Source of the DNA: Alicyclobacillus tolerans
GTDB taxonomy: Bacteria; Bacillota; Bacilli; Alicyclobacillales; Alicyclobacillaceae
Length of the DNA: 38,867 nt
NCBI RefSeq assembly: GCF_021739485.1
Contig: NZ_JAJFNK010000045.1
Location: forward strand, 1-38,867
Direction: 5' to 3'
Under the pieces are notes generated by a model. That model had not been told where the DNA came from. It saw only the letters and a program-made list of their open reading frames with translations, and searched no databases. The translations under genes were made by a program, and so were the position numbers. This document shows, piece after piece, positions 23,822-31,896 of the stretch (position 1 is its first letter; each line of letters starts with the position of its first letter).

Positions 23822-24580
23822 TCAGCGACCCATCCATCCACCGTCGACCGTCAATAAGTGTCCATGAATGTAATTGGACGCATCCGATGCCAGAAAGACG
23901 ACTGTGCCTTTAAAGTCGTCCGGCATTCCCCAACGGCCTGCGGGAATCCGATCGAGGATTTGTTTGCTTCGCACTGGATCTTCGATTAAAGCGGTGTTCA
24001 TATCCGTAGCGATATATCCGGGTGCAATGGCATTGACATTGACGTGATGTTTAGCCCATTCATTGGACAATGCCTTAGTCAGCTGCGCCACACCGCCTTT
24101 TGCCGCCGCATAGGCCGGAACCGTGATCCCGCCCTGGAAGGAAAGTAAGGAAGCCACGTTAATGACCTTCCCCCTTTCTTTGGGTACCATGACTCGACCA
24201 GCTTGTTGACAGAGGATCCAAACGGCTTTTAAATTCACCTGAATGACGTCATCCCAGTCTGACTCTAAGAAATCGACAGATGGCGAACGGCGTTGAATCC
24301 CTGCGTTGTTCACTAAAATATCAATGGTGCCAAACTCGGAAACGACGGCTGGAATCGCAGTTTTTACCTGTTGCAAATCTTCCATGTCGCAAGGAATGAC
24401 CTCGCACTTTCTTCCTAGCTTTTCGATCTGTTCCTTGACTTCGGTTTGGTGGGCGGACCGTTGCAACAAAGCGACATCGGCACCTGCTTCCGCCAACGCC
24501 AATGCCATGTCGCGTCCAATGCCGCGTGTGGCGCCGCTAATCGCTGCCACTTTCCCATGTAAACTAAATAGATGCATCAT
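23822..24580 (-). CDS. kduD: Short-chain dehydrogenase, probable 2-deoxy-D-gluconate 3-dehydrogenase
   Basis: A 252 aa classical SDR. The NAD(P)-binding motif is SGATRGIG (about 15-22), NNAG follows near residue 90, and the catalytic Ser and Y-x-x-x-K are in VASLLSFQGG and PAYAAAKGG. The stretches NNAGIQRRSPSVDF, LSNEWAKHHVNVNAIAPGYIATD and PAGRWGMPDD match KduD closely. KduD enzymes interconvert 2,5-diketo-3-deoxygluconate and 2-keto-3-deoxygluconate in uronate breakdown. No other uronate genes are in the window. Two ATGs lie at the start; the first is used. A palindrome about 95 bases upstream is a candidate operator. Confidence 0.75.
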   Translation of the reverse strand: MMHLFSLHGKVAAISGATRGIGRDMALALAEAGADVALLQRSAHQTEVKEQIEKLGRKCEVIPCDMEDLQQVKTAIPAVVSEFGTIDILVNNAGIQRRSPSVDFLESDWDDVIQVNLKAVWILCQQAGRVMVPKERGKVINVASLLSFQGGITVPAYAAAKGGVAQLTKALSNEWAKHHVNVNAIAPGYIATDMNTALIEDPVRSKQILDRIPAGRWGMPDDFKGTVVFLASDASNYIHGHLLTVDGGWMGR

Positions 24581-24673
24581 CCTTCATAGACCCCCTCGTT
24601 CAGATTTCGTGCGAAAACAGGACTGTGAACGGTACAGCAGGTTGGTTGCACGCAAATTGGAATCCTTCAACAA

Positions 24674-24699
24674 TTCGTTCGAGAATCTGTTCGAGCGAA
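24674..24699. promoter_or_regulatory. Candidate operator upstream of the KduD-like gene
   Basis: TTCGTTCGA and TCGAGCGAA form an inverted repeat with one mismatch and an 8-bp spacer. The size suits a dimeric repressor. No regulator gene is adjacent, so the assignment is tentative. Confidence 0.35.
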
Positions 24700-24755
24700 C
24701 CTACCGACTCTCTCAATTATATCGTGTCGGTATTGGATGATCCTTCTGGACATAC

Positions 24756-24788
24756 AAAAAAGGCCGAACCCTGCCATGGGATCGACCT
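24756..24788 (-). terminator. Intrinsic terminator after the sodium:solute symporter gene
   Basis: An 11-bp stem (AGGTCGATCCC/GGGTTCGGCCT on the minus strand, with one G-T pair and one mismatch) and a 6-base loop are followed by a run of six T. It lies 12 bases after the symporter stop and separates it from the KduD-like gene. Confidence 0.85.
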
Positions 24789-24799
24789 GTTCCCTGCGC

Positions 24800-26263
24800 T
24801 TATGCGATGAGTTTGTTGTTTTTGAGCAAGTTTTCTGCGTCTTGCTTGAACATTGGATTGAAGATGACAAATAGAATGACGTTGACGATAAGGCCCCATA
24901 ACCCGTCGTAACCTGGGAGTTTCAGAGCGAAGTGATTGAGGAACACCATCGCGATCCCACCGAGCAACCCGATGATGAGCGAAATCCTAGACACACGCCT
25001 CCAGAACAGGCCGAAGACGATGATCGGCAAGATTTGCACCATACCGCTTGTACCTTCCAGTTGCAGCGACACGAGCTGGTTCGGGAACAAGATACCGAAA
25101 ACCAACGCTAAGGCGGTCATTACGAATACGAAGGAGCGTGCAGTGAGAGTTCGACTTTGATCGGTCATGGTTGGCATGAGCCAATCTTTGAGGATGCTCG
25201 ATGCAAACAGGTTACTTGCAGCCAAGACCATGATGGACGCAGGAACCAAACTTGCGAGCGCAACCGTGGCGTACATGACACCTTGCAAGAACTGATTATG
25301 GTAGGTGTATTGAATCAGGTGAAGCAAAATGAGGTTCGAATAGCCCTTCGCATTGCTGTGCGGAAGCACCATGTACGCAATGACGCCAAGGAACGTGATG
25401 AAGAACAGCAAAATGTTGTAAAACGGCAAGAATACGGAGTTTTTACGAAGCGCTTCTGCCGAATTTGAGCTCATCGCACCCGCTGCACTGTGTGGCCACA
25501 TAAACAACGCCAACGCGGACACAAGCGCTGCAGACATAAACCAGAGACTGCCGTGTGGACCGGAGTGAAGCGTCAATTGCTTCGGGAACTTGGTGATAGC
25601 AACGTGCCACATATTCCCCCAGCTTCCAAAAAGGATGAATGGAATGGAAATCACCATGGCAATCATGACTACCCACACCAAGAAGTCCTTAAGGATCGCG
25701 GTATATGCAGGTGCACGCATGCCGCTAAAGAACGTGTACAGCGCAACCAAAATGAAGGAAACCACCAGCGCAATGTTCCCAACCAGGTTTGAGTTCGCCA
25801 ACGTATTAGAACCAGCCACCTGGACTACGCCAGTGATGCCACTCAACTGAAGGTCAATGTAAGGAATCAGGAAGACAATGCCGGTCAATCCAACCAAAAC
25901 ACCCAACGTGCGACTCTGGAAACGCTCACGGGCATAGTCCGCCAAACTGGTCAGGTTGTGCTGACTGGCAAACGTCCAAACCTTCGGGATGATAAAGTAT
26001 GCAATCGGGTAAGCCAACACCACATATGGGACCGCAAAAAACGCCGCAGCCCCCAGGCTGTATCCATAGCCAGTGAGGCCCAAGAACGTATATGCCGTGT
26101 AAATGTCAGCGCCTACCAGGAACCAGACCAAAAGTCCGCCAAAGGACCGACCGCCGACAGTCCACTCTTCAATACTCGATCGCGACGCCTTATTACTCCC
26201 GGCCAAGAACCCGACTGCCACGACGATAAGAATTATTACAGCCGTCACAATTAACGCGATCAC
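24800..26263 (-). CDS. Sodium:solute symporter family transporter
   Basis: A 487 aa carrier of the SSS family with about 13 helices. Family traits are the N-terminal EEWTVGGRSFGGLLVWF, then YTAYTFLGLTGYGYSLG, and later SGMRAPAYTAILKDFLVW. Start GTG at 26263 with AAAGGAG nine bases upstream; that ribosome site overlaps the stop of the preceding DUF3311 gene, so the two are coupled. The frame extends further up without a site. Substrate cannot be read from sequence; paired SSS/DUF3311 genes such as yhjB/yhjC lack an agreed substrate. Lactate or another organic acid would fit the lut genes nearby, but that is speculation. Confidence 0.9.
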   Translation of the reverse strand: MIALIVTAVIILIVVAVGFLAGSNKASRSSIEEWTVGGRSFGGLLVWFLVGADIYTAYTFLGLTGYGYSLGAAAFFAVPYVVLAYPIAYFIIPKVWTFASQHNLTSLADYARERFQSRTLGVLVGLTGIVFLIPYIDLQLSGITGVVQVAGSNTLANSNLVGNIALVVSFILVALYTFFSGMRAPAYTAILKDFLVWVVMIAMVISIPFILFGSWGNMWHVAITKFPKQLTLHSGPHGSLWFMSAALVSALALFMWPHSAAGAMSSNSAEALRKNSVFLPFYNILLFFITFLGVIAYMVLPHSNAKGYSNLILLHLIQYTYHNQFLQGVMYATVALASLVPASIMVLAASNLFASSILKDWLMPTMTDQSRTLTARSFVFVMTALALVFGILFPNQLVSLQLEGTSGMVQILPIIVFGLFWRRVSRISLIIGLLGGIAMVFLNHFALKLPGYDGLWGLIVNVILFVIFNPMFKQDAENLLKNNKLIA

Positions 26264-26279
26264 CGATAAAGGCTCCTTT

Positions 26280-26471
26280 CTACATATCCGTACTTTGTCG
26301 ATTGTTGTCAATGCGGTAAATGAGATACGTCAGAATGGGCGTGATGATCATCCAAATCAACAGCCAAAACAACAAAAATGGCATCGACAAAACTACAGGA
26401 TGAATGTGGTTCACAAATGGGATGATGAAAATATTGCCAACCAATATAATAATGAAGAGCAATGCCCGCAC
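26280..26471 (-). CDS. DUF3311 small membrane protein, symporter partner
   Basis: A 63 aa protein of two helices (MRALLFIIILVGNIFIIPF and MPFLLFWLLIWMIITPILTYL). The P-F-V-N-x-x-x-P between them is typical of DUF3311 proteins, which accompany sodium:solute symporters and probably act as accessory subunits. GTG at 26471 has GAGGTG six bases upstream; another GTG three codons earlier sits on the ribosome site. Confidence 0.85.
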   Translation of the reverse strand: MRALLFIIILVGNIFIIPFVNHIHPVVLSMPFLLFWLLIWMIITPILTYLIYRIDNNRQSTDM

Positions 26472-26516
26472 TGGTTTCACCTCAATTCGGCCAAATGGCT
26501 GGTACGTGTCGTGTCA

Positions 26517-26554
26517 GCCGCTGGTTGTTGTAGCCTTGTTACGCGGCCAGCGGC
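26517..26554. repeat. 8-bp inverted repeat in the divergent intergenic region
   Basis: GCCGCTGG (26517-26524) and CCAGCGGC (26547-26554) face each other across 22 bases between the DUF3311/symporter genes and the DUF1641 gene. The rest of 26472-26742 shows nothing clear beyond the expected promoters. Confidence 0.4.
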
Positions 26555-26742
26555 CAAGTGGCAGTATGTTGCGCCATGTACGTTACCCTAAAAAATCACG
26601 ATTATACGTTCATGGGCAGGACGTAGGGCAGGAAAATGTTGGGTCGGCAGCGAACTCAGCGTAAGAGAAAAAGGGCCACGAAGAAAAGACCAAATGGGGA
26701 TGGAGATCGTTTAAAATTCCTTTATGCGAAGGAGGAAAATGT

Positions 26743-27258
26743 GTGCAACCTGAAATCATGGAACGAATATCGGAACAAGGTCTCGATCAATTGCTCGATT
26801 TGCTGGATGACTCGAAAATTCAAAGCGCGGCAATTTCTATCGTTAGCAAGCTGCCTACCATTGCCCAATGGCTGGAAACCGTTGAAGTCGCTGTAGACCT
26901 AGTGAGTCTACTCGTTAAAAACCAAGAGCTTCGTGAAAGCGGTTTTAGTGCCATGGAGAAGCTCTTGTCTTTGAAAGACACCGAAACAGTACAATCCACT
27001 CTGGAACTGGCGAAAAAGGTCCCAAAAATGATTCAGCTTGTTACGGTCTTGGAAGCGCTGACGAAGGATGTCGTCGAACCTTTGTCGAATGATCCGGAGA
27101 TCGTTTCCCGCATTCAAACCAAAGCCGCGCAAGACACCAGTAATATTAATGCTCTGACCCTGCTTAAACTCGTGAAGCACCCTGTCACACAGCAAATGAT
27201 ACGTACCGGGATGGCAACCATGGACGCAATTCAAGAGACCAAGGTGTCTGGAAAATAA
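26743..27258 (+). CDS. Second DUF1641-like protein
   Basis: A 171 aa soluble all-helical protein with no signal or membrane segment. GTG start with AAGGAGG seven bases upstream. The helical pattern (ISEQGLDQLLDLLDDSK, VAVDLVSLLVKNQELRESG, LLKLVKHPVTQQMIRTGM) resembles the protein at 8408-8947, ending in the same type of helix, and DUF1641 in general. It is a single-gene unit divergent from the symporter pair. Function unknown. Confidence 0.65.
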   Translation: MQPEIMERISEQGLDQLLDLLDDSKIQSAAISIVSKLPTIAQWLETVEVAVDLVSLLVKNQELRESGFSAMEKLLSLKDTETVQSTLELAKKVPKMIQLVTVLEALTKDVVEPLSNDPEIVSRIQTKAAQDTSNINALTLLKLVKHPVTQQMIRTGMATMDAIQETKVSGK

Positions 27259-27356
27259 AGCTTGGCGTCTCAGAGATATGTGAAGCATCTGCTGACCCAG
27301 ACTTAGGGATGTTTGCACGTGTACCAGGCCCTAGAGCTTTGACTAGAATCGCAAAG

Positions 27357-27387
27357 TGGGATTTTACGGGAGTTCCGTAAAATCCCA
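27357..27387. terminator. Perfect 13-bp inverted repeat between convergent genes
   Basis: TGGGATTTTACGG and CCGTAAAATCCCA flank a 5-base loop. It lies between the convergent DUF1641 gene and NCS1 permease gene, so a bidirectional terminator is likely, although no clear T-run follows outside the stem. A second repeat, CGGGCC/GGCCCG, lies within the next 60 bases. Confidence 0.45.
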
Positions 27388-27522
27388 ACCCTGGCCAGGC
27401 CGCGGGCCTTTCAGTTTGAGGGGCCCGGAGCGATGGAATACGAGGTTAGCCAACGGCTCGACCAATTTATTTTACAAATTCAAAAAAAGCAACGAACCAG
27501 CTAAACAAACGTTACCTTTTGG

Positions 27523-28962
27523 TCACGCTCGAGGTAAACGCTCAGACATCAAAAATACGCCATACGCCAAAAATGAGACCAAAAACCCAACCAAAAAACC
27601 GAGTTGTGTCGTGCCAATCATGGATTTTGCGAATGGTCCGTTCCACATGGGCGAACTCGCAAATGCAAGGGTTGTCATAATTCCGAGCAGCCATGACGAC
27701 AGAGCCGGCAGTCCAAATCCATTCCAGCCCCCCTTGAGCTGTACCGCAGGCACCGCTGTGATTTCCGGGTCGTCCGATTCAGGCGTACAACTTCGCCCAT
27801 TCTTTAGATTCGGCATGTGCGGCTTCAAGATATTCATCAGCATGATGCCAGCCCAGGGTGCTAAGGTGCTACCAATAAGCCCGAGAAACGTCTGAAATGT
27901 ATTGATGAAGGAACTGTTGCTGATGAGAAAGTACAAACCGATCGATCCGGTGATCAAAAATTCCACAACGGCAGTCCAGGGCCGCGGGATTCGCACATGC
28001 ATCGTTTGCAATGTCAGACCCGAAGAGTAAATAGCCAAGATGTTTTCCGTCAGCAACCCCACGATGGCTGTGATCCAAAAAACAATCACCCAGAAAATCG
28101 GAAGTCCAGCACCAAGTTCACCCAGCGGATTGGGGGATGCTGCAAAACCAGGAAACACGGGCGCAAGTAGCATGCCGGACACAACGATCGCAACAAGCGG
28201 AATAGCTGCACCAAAGAATGTGGCTAAGGTGATCCGCACAGGCGAGGTATGGGTTGGCAGATACCGTGTATAGTCGGATGCGGTGGTGACCCAGCTTAAC
28301 CCAGTGCCTAGAATAATGAGCGATACGGCTGGGAGAAAGGCACCTGCGAAAGAACCGGGATGCGCCACCGGGATCATATGTACTTTATGATGTACAGAAA
28401 GTTCAACGATGACAGCGAGCGTTGAAATGCCAAAGATGAGACTGATCCACTTCTGGACTTTCACGATAGTCGCGTGTCCGTACAACGCGATAAGGAATGT
28501 GCCTGCACCTAGACAGAGGAAGAGAACCGTCGTGCCAAGCGTCCCAAGGCGGAAGTTCCAAACCGCTTGCACCAAGGATAGAACCGCGTTTGTCGCCGTG
28601 ACCCACACAACAGTTTCCCAGCCCAGGAGATTCACCCAACTCACAAAAGAAGGAAGTACATTTCCTCGCGGTCCGAACGGTCGGCGCGCTGCCATCAGCA
28701 TGGGTATACCCGTGTCCTTGCCGGTCACACCAAGGATACCGACGAGGAAAAACGAAGCACTTCCAAAGAAACCAGCCATCACGCCTTGCCAGAACGTCAG
28801 ATGGTACGACACGATAACGGCTCCATAAAGCAGTCCAAGAAAGCCGATATTGGCGGCAAACCATATGTAAAAGAGCTCTCGCGTGTTTCCGTGCCGCTCG
28901 GTGTCGTGGACGCACTCAATTCCGCGTTGTTCGATGCGCCAAGGTTTATCTGTCCCATTCAT
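27523..28962 (-). CDS. NCS1-family permease under cobalamin riboswitch control
   Basis: A 479 aa carrier with about twelve helices of the nucleobase:cation symporter-1 family (cytosine/allantoin/HMP permease type). Signs are the N-terminal ELFYIWFAANIGFLGLLYGA, GITGKDTG-like GVTGKDTGIPM, and WVTTASDYTRYLP, the family's conserved loop. Its ATG overlaps the stop of the CblS-like gene by four bases, with GGAGGATGA upstream. The only mapped control element of the operon is a B12 riboswitch, so the substrate should belong to cobalamin salvage. Alpha-ribazole or 5,6-dimethylbenzimidazole fit the ring-base preference of the family. This would replace the usual ECF-type CblT. Family call firm, substrate inferred. 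Confidence 0.88.
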   Translation of the reverse strand: MNGTDKPWRIEQRGIECVHDTERHGNTRELFYIWFAANIGFLGLLYGAVIVSYHLTFWQGVMAGFFGSASFFLVGILGVTGKDTGIPMLMAARRPFGPRGNVLPSFVSWVNLLGWETVVWVTATNAVLSLVQAVWNFRLGTLGTTVLFLCLGAGTFLIALYGHATIVKVQKWISLIFGISTLAVIVELSVHHKVHMIPVAHPGSFAGAFLPAVSLIILGTGLSWVTTASDYTRYLPTHTSPVRITLATFFGAAIPLVAIVVSGMLLAPVFPGFAASPNPLGELGAGLPIFWVIVFWITAIVGLLTENILAIYSSGLTLQTMHVRIPRPWTAVVEFLITGSIGLYFLISNSSFINTFQTFLGLIGSTLAPWAGIMLMNILKPHMPNLKNGRSCTPESDDPEITAVPAVQLKGGWNGFGLPALSSWLLGIMTTLAFASSPMWNGPFAKSMIGTTQLGFLVGFLVSFLAYGVFLMSERLPRA

Positions 28963-29747
28963 GATTCATCCTCCAATTGGCCAAGGTGATAGCATGGAAT
29001 TTGACTGCAGATGGTGTGCCAACGCGGATCAAGGGACAACCTTCCACCAACAATGACTGCCGTCGCAGGGCCACCAGATTTCGTCGCAATCCCTTCCCGA
29101 CTCCCGGGTACAATCTGGGGTCTGTGCAAAAACCTCAGCCCCGCCGTCGCAGCCATTTCATGGGCTTCATAAATCGCGCCTCGCGATCCGACAGGCAAAA
29201 CTTCTCGCACCGCGTTCAGGCCAAGCAGATCGAGCAGTTGCCTGAACGAGACCGATGTTTTATCCGATCGCAGCACAGGATCATGCGGTGCGCTCTTTGG
29301 GATGCCGACCAACCATACCTCGTCCCCAGCACGAACTGTTCCAGGCCGAAAGTCCGCCTGAAAGACTTGGCCGACGGCTGTCACACTGAGCGTCGTGATC
29401 GGAGATAGGATATTATCTTCAGAGCTTCCCGTAATGGGAAAAACATCCGGCAGCCCTGCTTCCTGAACGGCCTCTCGGATTCCTGACACGATTCGTTCTG
29501 TATAGGAACTTCTCTCGGAGCCCCCAGCACTCGCGGTATCGATGACCATTTGCGGAGTCGCCCCCGATGACAAGAGTTCAAACAATGCGACTCTAGCCGT
29601 AAAATATCCGACATCTTCAGGTGGTGCTTCAAATTGATCAAATGCAAGCTTACCAATTCCAGTCAGATTGTCGGTTGCAAAGACCAACCAATCTTGACGG
29701 GTCCATTTCCAGATCGTCAAATCGCGTATTTGCGTTAGCTCACCCAT
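28959..29747 (-). CDS. cblS: AIR synthase/ThiL-like kinase, probable alpha-ribazole kinase CblS
   Basis: A 262 aa protein of the AIRS/PurM-ThiL superfamily. VGYFTARVALFELLSSGATP is the usual helix of the N-terminal AIRS domain, and GSSEDNILSPITTLSVTAVGQV the junction before the C-terminal domain; GSRGAIYEAHEMAATAGL and SGGPATAVIV follow in that domain. CblS proteins phosphorylate alpha-ribazole so that it can be activated for the lower ligand of cobamides. Start ATG with GAGGTGG upstream. It is the first gene after a cobalamin riboswitch and is coupled to an NCS1 permease. ThiL or HypE-like function is possible from fold alone, but the riboswitch class favours CblS. Confidence 0.75.
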   Translation of the reverse strand: MGELTQIRDLTIWKWTRQDWLVFATDNLTGIGKLAFDQFEAPPEDVGYFTARVALFELLSSGATPQMVIDTASAGGSERSSYTERIVSGIREAVQEAGLPDVFPITGSSEDNILSPITTLSVTAVGQVFQADFRPGTVRAGDEVWLVGIPKSAPHDPVLRSDKTSVSFRQLLDLLGLNAVREVLPVGSRGAIYEAHEMAATAGLRFLHRPQIVPGSREGIATKSGGPATAVIVGGRLSLDPRWHTICSQIPCYHLGQLEDES

Positions 29748-29800
29748 GCTGCCACCTCACGTCTTTATCTGAAGTCCGGCGACAAAGCGCCCTTTGGAAA

Positions 29801-29839
29801 AACAAAAAGATCTCCAGCACAAAAAAGGCTGAAGATCTT
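29801..29839 (-). terminator. Riboswitch expression-platform terminator
   Basis: On the minus strand AAGATCTTCAGC pairs with GCTGGAGATCTT (one G-T) and is followed by TTTGTTTTT. It lies between the aptamer and the CblS-like gene, 54 bases before the start, so B12 binding would favour termination. Confidence 0.85.
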
Positions 29840-29890
29840 GCCACGACCCTCGTCTCGTCCTACCAAACCCCGGTAGTTTCAATCACGCTA

Positions 29891-30039
29891 CAATCAGCAG
29901 GTCTCCTGACTCCCGATTCATCGCATTCTGCATTTCCTTCCCAGTTATCCAGTGGAAATGCAAGCTCATCGGGTACAGTGGTGGGCACCGTGTCTTTTCA
30001 GACTTCCCTATTCTCCGCGCGTCACCGCGGCACTGATTG
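29891..30039 (-). promoter_or_regulatory. Cobalamin (adenosylcobalamin-type) riboswitch aptamer
   Basis: The outer P1 stem is CAATCAG (5') with CTGATTG (3'). In between, in the correct order on the minus strand, come AGTGCC, a GC-rich arm, GGGAA, GGTGCCCACCACTG, CCACTGG-x-x-AACTGGGAAGG, GATGAATCGGGAGTCA and GGAGACCTGC, the B12 box. All are conserved cobalamin-riboswitch parts. A terminator follows at 29801-29839 and a promoter precedes at 30087-30116. The switch should turn the CblS-like/NCS1 operon off when cobalamin is plentiful. Confidence 0.95.
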
Positions 30040-30086
30040 CACAGTATAAGTTTGTTCAATCTATCACACGCAGAAATAACGGATAC

Positions 30087-30116
30087 ATCGTAGTCGAATG
30101 GATTAAACCTTGTCAA
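30087..30116 (-). promoter_or_regulatory. Predicted sigma-A promoter for the riboswitch operon
   Basis: On the minus strand TTGACA (30116-30111) and TACGAT (30092-30087) are 18 bases apart. Transcription would begin about 40 bases before the aptamer. The remaining intergenic DNA up to 30284 is AT-rich and should hold the promoter of the plus-strand protease gene. Confidence 0.6.
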
Positions 30117-30284
30117 GGCACGTTGAACAATCCATCAGAGCAGAGTCCACCCCACCTTGGGAGGATGGGTGACAACAGCAGGCTTACAAATATTGCACTA
30201 TAAATTAATATATAGAGTAACGTCCTGCGTAATAAACAGTCTACAGGCTCGGGCAACCTACGGGATATAAAAGGAGTAAGCGTC

Positions 30285-31724
30285 ATGTTTTATGCGGTCT
30301 TTGTTCCGCGCATCAAGCAAGCCTTGGACATGCCCACACGAGCCCAGGTCGAGGCGGACTTTTCAGTGCTCGCTGACGGTGTGGGCCAAGAGATCGAGAC
30401 AGCTGTTCAAATGGCTTTAAGGAGATCCAGTCAGGACAATCTGGCGGTTTTTGAAGGCGAGGAAATCGGGAGTCTGCCAAACGGCAGAGTGGCATTCCGA
30501 CCAAGCAAAGTACTTTGGTGTTTACCGCGTGACCAAGCGGAACAGGAGTTTCTCGTTCCTAACGCTCTGCTACCGGAGAAACCGAGTAAATTTGGGCCAC
30601 CACCAAAGCCACAGAGCAAGGCGGAAACCGAGCTCACCACAAAAACAAAACGTCCGTACAGTTGGCTCTGGGGTGCAACTGTAGCTTTCCTAATGGCGTG
30701 TTTGACGGGTGGACTCTACTACACACAGACGCAACTTCGGCTCAGGCAGCCCATTCGTGGCCAAACGAGAATGACCAGATCTGGTTCTCGTATGCAGCCC
30801 GATACCCATGGGTACGTACAGACCTCGCCCGCTCCTCTGTCAGCGCAAATTATCCCTGGAAAAGGTAACCCTGCTGCACCAACGTCTCTCGCAGTTGTCT
30901 CCACGGGACCAGCGGTGCGCCTCTCATGGGTAGGCGCGGCAGGAGCTTACAAGTACCTTGTCTATCGGTCCGATTCCCCGCACCTGTTTACTGCTCAACA
31001 GGTTTCAAGTACGTACGATACCACTTGGACAGATTCGAGTGTACAGCCATTACAGACCTACTACTACTGGGTGGCTGCACAGAGCAACGCCGGTAAGACC
31101 TTTGATTTAAACGTCCTCGAGGTCCAAGTCTCGTACTCGTTCTCGAAAATCCAAAGAATGTATGCACAGGACTTAGTGAAGATTCAGGACATCACGGCAG
31201 CACAAGCTGCAGCCAAGAGCGAGTTCACGAACGCTGGGAGCGGATTTTGGCTTTCGAACGGAGATGTCGCAACATGCTATCATGTGGTCAAAGGAAATTG
31301 GGCACGTATTCGGATCGTAGGTTCTCTCGGCAATCCATACGTGTTGGATAGCAAAATCGTATGGAAAGACAAGGCGCATGACTTAGCGGTGCTGCGTCCT
31401 GCGAGACCCATTGCGGCTGTTTCTGCGGGCCTACATCTAACGGACACATACGACAAGGGCGAAACGGTGGGTATTTTCGGACAATCGGGGAAAGGAGCAT
31501 TGACGATCATCACGAGCCAAATAACAGACACGCTGGCTTCTGAAACCATCAATGGGTATGGAGTGCTACACGACCAAATCACCATGGCAACGCCTGCAGG
31601 CACTAGCTGCGGATCGCCCGTGTTCAACAAATTTGGAGAAGTGGTCGGTGTTTTGGACACTTCTGAGGGATCAAATGGAAACCAGGCTTATGCTGTTCCA
31701 GCGAAGTTTTTGCCGGGCTACTAG
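30285..31724 (+). CDS. Membrane-anchored FN3-chymotrypsin-fold protease with predicted Cys nucleophile
   Basis: A 479 aa single-pass protein. Order: cytoplasmic N-domain (1-120), one helix (127-146), Pro/Ser/Thr linker (150-195), a fibronectin type III-like domain (about 196-285, with VRLSWVGAAGAYKYLVYR and YYYWVAAQ), and an outer trypsin-like protease domain (about 315-479). The triad reads His333 in ATCYHVVKG, Asp366 in KAHDLAVLRP, and Cys442 in TSCGSPVFN where SGSP/SGGP normally stands. The N-domain stretch IETAVQMALRRSSQDNLAV resembles the last helix and strand of PP2C phosphatases, possibly a remnant. Start ATG after AAAAGGAG. The next gene (31897) is on the same strand. Substrate unknown. 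Confidence 0.8.
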   Translation: MFYAVFVPRIKQALDMPTRAQVEADFSVLADGVGQEIETAVQMALRRSSQDNLAVFEGEEIGSLPNGRVAFRPSKVLWCLPRDQAEQEFLVPNALLPEKPSKFGPPPKPQSKAETELTTKTKRPYSWLWGATVAFLMACLTGGLYYTQTQLRLRQPIRGQTRMTRSGSRMQPDTHGYVQTSPAPLSAQIIPGKGNPAAPTSLAVVSTGPAVRLSWVGAAGAYKYLVYRSDSPHLFTAQQVSSTYDTTWTDSSVQPLQTYYYWVAAQSNAGKTFDLNVLEVQVSYSFSKIQRMYAQDLVKIQDITAAQAAAKSEFTNAGSGFWLSNGDVATCYHVVKGNWARIRIVGSLGNPYVLDSKIVWKDKAHDLAVLRPARPIAAVSAGLHLTDTYDKGETVGIFGQSGKGALTIITSQITDTLASETINGYGVLHDQITMATPAGTSCGSPVFNKFGEVVGVLDTSEGSNGNQAYAVPAKFLPGY

Positions 31725-31896
31725 GCGGATGGCTACGCAGGCTCTCTTTTGAATGTATAGGATAGGATTTTCCGTAATGTGAGTTTGGAGAGAGAACGGG
31801 TCAAGGGCTTGCGTTCGGACCAAGGACTGATGCCCCCCTGGTCCCTGCAGTGGATCGATTGACAAAGACACGGAACAAGTTGGAGTGAACCCTGCC

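Noticed and set aside
24760..24800. T-box-like reading of the GGTTCGGCC sequence on the minus strand
   Set aside because: No specifier loop or T-box consensus is present. The sequence is fully explained as a terminator downstream of the symporter.
27357..27520. Insertion-sequence end suggested by the 13-bp inverted repeat and the CGGGCC/GGCCCG repeat
   Set aside because: No transposase fragment or target duplication is visible, and the location between convergent genes fits a terminator better.
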